Below are positions 61,320 through 64,000 of a DNA stretch of 64,000 nucleotides, piece by piece. Location of the stretch: contig CAJNDS010002522.1 of assembly GCA_905221605.1 (NCBI GenBank), forward strand, positions 129,182 through 193,181, written 5' to 3'. The notes below the pieces were generated by a model. It searched no databases. It saw only the letters and a list, made by a program, of their open reading frames with translations, and was not told the origin of the DNA. Position 1 is the stretch's first letter; each line of letters opens with the position of its first letter. Source of the DNA: Symbiodinium natans (Eukaryota > Sar > Dinophyceae > Suessiales > Symbiodiniaceae). The position numbers and the translations under genes were made by a program.

Positions 61320-61456
61320 CAGGGTTTAGGGTTCAGGGTTCAGGGTTTAGGGTTTAGGGTTTAGGGTTTAGGGTTTAGGGTTCAGGGTTGAGGGTTGAGG
61401 GTTTAGGGTGTAGGGTCTAGGGTTTAGGGTTTAGGGTTTAGGGTTGAGGGTTGAGC
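61320..61456. repeat. Telomere-type array, TTTAGGG orientation (6)
   Basis: Perfect and degenerate units (TTCAGGG, TTGAGGG). Confidence 0.95.
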
Positions 61457-61650
61457 GGACTGCCCTGGACCCCGAACATTTTCATCCTACTTGGGTGTAG
61501 GGTTCCTTTACTGGAACCATAGTGGCCACGTTCGGAATGTAGTAAGGGAGCCCGATTCCTTCAGGGGTACAACCTTGCGGAACCTGGGCCCTGACAAACT
61601 CGATCCATCGCCCCTAGAAGCCCTAAACTCCCTTAGCCCCCAAATCCTGG

Positions 61651-61752
61651 TAGGGTTTAGGGTTTAGGGTTTAGGGTTTAGGATTTAGGGTTTAGGGTTT
61701 AGGGTTTAGGGTTTAGGGTTTAGGGTTTAGGGTTTAGGGTAGGGTTTAGGGT
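61651..61752. repeat. Telomere-type array, TTTAGGG orientation (7)
   Basis: About 14 units, nearly all perfect. The next ~350 bases hold a 98-codon minus-strand frame (61746-62042) with no recognisable domain. Confidence 0.95.
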
Positions 61753-62099
61753 TCATGTTGATGCAAGCAGTCACTCGGACGGTCTCGAAGCATCCACTTG
61801 GAGACTAAAAGAAGAGATGCTAATTGGCAATATGAGCGGTTCTGTCTGTGGAATCGCCTTGACATGGCAAAAACCTGTAGTGGATCAGGGTACTCGAGCT
61901 GACTAGCCAGGGGAGCCGTGGGCACCGCATAGCAGGTTTCTAGAAGCACTCTATATTCTACTGTCGGCACCCGAGATCCGTATGGATCCGCTGTACAAGC
62001 TTCGCTGCGTGCGGCCGGAACAACACTGCTGATACTTTGCAAGGCACTCCAACAAACTTCAAGGCTCCTCCTCCTTAAGCCCCAGACCCGTAAACCTTG

Positions 62100-62220
62100 A
62101 ACCCTTACACCCCTAAACCCTACACCCTACACCCTAAACCCTAAACCCTAAACCCTAAACCCTAAACCCTAAACCCTAAACCCTAAACCCTAAACCCTAA
62201 ACCCTACACCCTTAAACCCC
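62100..62220. repeat. Telomere-type array, CCCTAAA orientation (8)
   Basis: About 15 units, some CCCTACA. It is followed by a ~100-base GC-rich insert containing GAGCCGAAGGCTC. Confidence 0.95.
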
Positions 62221-62324
62221 AATATTCCCCCTCGCGGACAGGCCGAGCTTCCAGCGGAGCGCTGCCGCCCCGAAGGAGATGTCCACGAGCCGAAGGCTCG
62301 CACGCGAGGGGCTGTTGTTTGGGG

Positions 62325-62457
62325 GGGTTTAGGGTTGAGTTTGGGAGGGTTTAGGGGGTTGAGGGTTGAGGGTTTATAGGGTTTAGGGTTTAGAGTTGAG
62401 GGTTTAGGGTTTAGGTTCGAGGGTTTCGGGTTTCAGGGGTTTAGGGTTGAGGGTTTG
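62325..62457. repeat. Telomere-type array, TTTAGGG orientation (9)
   Basis: Degenerate, with many TTGAGGG units. Confidence 0.9.
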
Positions 62458-62573
62458 TTGTGACATGAAAGCTTCGCGAAATGCGAAAAGCAGCCATGGG
62501 TACCCTATTCCCTTTAGGGTTGAGGCCTAAACTCAAGTCAATGCCTTTCATCCACTGGGTGGCCAGTATGGGG

Positions 62574-62608
62574 GGTAACCCTAAACCCCAAACCCTAGAC
62601 CCTACCTC
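62574..62608. repeat. Short CCCTAAA piece (10)
   Basis: Four to five units, partly degenerate. Confidence 0.7.
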
Positions 62609-62701
62609 TAGGATTCCCCAGGACTCAGGGTGTCCCATTTTCCAGCGAAACATAGGTTCCAAGTGAACCATGAACAACTTGGTTTTTTGTTTGATCTTGA
62701 G

Positions 62702-62742
62702 GCTTTTGTTGTGAAGGCCCCCCAAGCCTTCACAACGAAAGC
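62702..62742. repeat. Perfect-looking hairpin, 17-bp arms
   Basis: Arms 62702-62718 and 62726-62742 pair at 16 of 17 positions around a seven-base loop (CCCCCAA). Confidence 0.85.
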
Positions 62743-62856
62743 CTCGAAAGCTGAGAGCTTAAGTGTTGAAGGGATTGAAGGGCTTTACATTTTCGGGCTT
62801 GAGGCGTTATAGGCTATCTTTTGGGGCTTCAGGGGGTTTATGGGTTTAGGAAACCA

Positions 62857-62988
62857 GCCCTAAACTGCCCTAAACCCGAGACCTTCAGCCCTTCAGCCCT
62901 TCAGCCCTTAAGCCCTAAGCCCTAAGCCCTAAGCCCTAAACCCTGAACCCTAAGCCCTTGACCCTAAGCCCTTGACCCTCAGCCCAAA
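62857..62988. repeat. Degenerate CCCTAAG/CCCTTCAG array (11)
   Basis: Mainly CCCTAAG and CCCTTCAG variants, more decayed than the other arrays. Confidence 0.8.
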
Positions 62989-63097
62989 GCCAGGTAGCGC
63001 TGCATCTGGGGCACCCTGCATGGACGCTCGCCGTGGGCTGGCCGGCAGGCGAGGGCGACTGGCACGTTGCAGCAGGGCAGGAGGCGTGAAGGGTGAA

Positions 63098-63138
63098 GAG
63101 GGTTTAGGGTTTAGGGTTTAGGGTTAGGGGTTTAGGGA
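63098..63138. repeat. Telomere-type array, TTTAGGG orientation (12)
   Basis: Four to five units. Confidence 0.9.
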
Positions 63139-63392
63139 AATTTGGGCCAGTTTGGTGCTTAGGGCCGTTTAAGGTGCAGGTTTTCCAAATCCTAAGTCTC
63201 AACACATTGTGTGTGGTTAATTGACGAGTTGAGGTTGTTGCGGAATTCGTATCAAAGCCAGCATCGTGCCTACCCTCAAGTGAGCCAGAAGAAACATTGG
63301 GATTTCTCATGTATATATAGGTCGGGATGTTCCCCCTTCGACAAACAGTTGTTATTTTGGGATTCTAGTACCCCCCTCAGGTTTCTTTTCTT

Positions 63393-63755
63393 GTGCGCTA
63401 CACGGTGCCTCAGCCGCCGTGGCCCTGCGGGAGCCCACTTGAGGCGAACATCTTTGCATGGTTTCGATCCACCAGCGGCCACATCCTCTTCGCGGCCCCT
63501 GCCCTGGCAGACAACGCGACGGATCTGCAGCTCGGGCGATTGAGAATCGCCTTCCGAGCCCAAGACCCAGGCGACTACCACGTCCAAGTTCTGGAGCTGT
63601 CCCCACTGGGGAAGCAGTTCGCCCGAGCCCGACAAGCGGGCAAGATCCGAAAGCTGGTCGTGGAGCTGCAAACGTCGGATCCTGCCGCTCCCACACCTAC
63701 GCCCCGAAGCGGCGCCGGAAACTCCAGCCTCATTCAGCTCCTGGGTCGGCCTTAG
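63393..63755 (+). CDS. Coding-like segment, unknown protein (probably the 3' exon of a host gene)
   Basis: 120 open codons; the sense-bearing part begins around 63430. Residues ~18-95 alternate hydrophobic and polar like a beta-rich globular domain (ANIFAWFRSTSGHILFA, then LRIAFRAQDPGDYHVQVLEL, then KIRKLVVELQ). A Pro/Thr/Ser-rich tail follows. The ATG at 63393 may not be the real start; a CAG|CC acceptor near 63411 is possible. No family recognised. Confidence 0.4.
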   Translation: MRYTVPQPPWPCGSPLEANIFAWFRSTSGHILFAAPALADNATDLQLGRLRIAFRAQDPGDYHVQVLELSPLGKQFARARQAGKIRKLVVELQTSDPAAPTPTPRSGAGNSSLIQLLGRP

Positions 63756-63779
63756 GGACGTTTGTTGCCCCTTTCAAAC

Positions 63780-63830
63780 CTTAAAACCTGAGGCGTAAGC
63801 CCTAAACCCCAAACCCGAAACCCAAACCCC
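63780..63830. repeat. Telomere-type piece, CCCTAAA orientation (13)
   Basis: Degenerate: CCCTAAA, CCCCAAA, CCCGAAA. Confidence 0.8.
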
Positions 63831-63955
63831 ACGCGGGAATGTTTTTCAAAGGGTTTCAAGGGCCGGCCCAGGCTACCTCCACGACGGTGTGAGCTGGGGC
63901 GGGACGCTCTCCAAACATGGTGTTCAGCCCCCCACCCCCCCGCCCAGAATAGCGG

Positions 63956-63994
63956 GCCTAGGGTTTAGGGTTTAGGGTTTAGGGTTTAGGGTTA
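63956..63994. repeat. Telomere-type array, TTTAGGG orientation (14)
   Basis: Five units at the window's right end, ending in GGTTAATTAAC. Confidence 0.95.
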
Positions 63995-64000
63995 ATTAAC

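Overview
The window looks like nuclear DNA of a dinoflagellate. The reasons are TTTAGGG/CCCTAAA telomere-type arrays, 12-base pieces matching the 3' end of the dinoflagellate spliced leader near 53.1-53.3 kb, a PAN/apple-like gene with a threonine-rich linker, and very dense retroelements. It is not bacterial. I see no rRNA, tRNA or CRISPR array. The species cannot be named from this sequence.

From 1 to 39.7 kb the window is a head-to-tail array of retroelement modules, all on the minus strand. Each module is preceded on that strand by an ~81-bp leader, called S here (nine full copies). LINE A (1-6.4 kb) encodes an intact ORF1 and an ORF2 (endonuclease, reverse transcriptase, RNase H, Cys clusters) that runs off the left edge. 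LINE B (7.0-15.3 kb) and LINE C (20.4-27.9 kb) are near-identical copies of a second LINE, with ORF1, a 1,696-codon ORF2 frame and a third downstream ORF that C has lost by a 784-bp deletion. In all three LINEs, ORF1 and ORF2 lie in one frame separated by a single stop codon. Between them lie two module types with no convincing gene, beta (~2.05 kb) and gamma (~2.8 kb), which share leader and 3'-terminal sequence with LINEs B and C. The order along the plus strand is A, B, beta, gamma, C, beta, beta, gamma, beta, truncated gamma, truncated beta. B, C, beta and gamma are peppered with a short hairpin motif whose stem bases covary between copies; several copies sit in frame inside the LINE proteins.

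From 39.7 to 49.5 kb there is a decayed Ty1/copia-like element on the minus strand. It has RNase H, RT and integrase, a long linker region, an inserted array of six FNIP-type leucine-rich repeats, protease and a zinc-knuckle remnant. A gag-like piece lies in the opposite orientation at its upstream end. I could not find LTRs.

From 49.5 to 64 kb the sequence is mostly non-coding: microsatellites, minisatellites, one probable spliced gene with PAN/apple-like repeats (55.8-57.1 kb), a second coding-like segment (63.4-63.8 kb), and about fifteen telomere-type arrays that alternate in orientation around small unrelated inserts. A ~2.5-kb AT-rich island (58.5-61.0 kb) full of inverted repeats lies among them and resembles organellar DNA in style, though I recognise no organellar gene in it.

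The LINE proteins plausibly mobilise the beta and gamma modules because the ends are shared. That, and the idea that the S leader or hairpins act as recognition signals, is inference.
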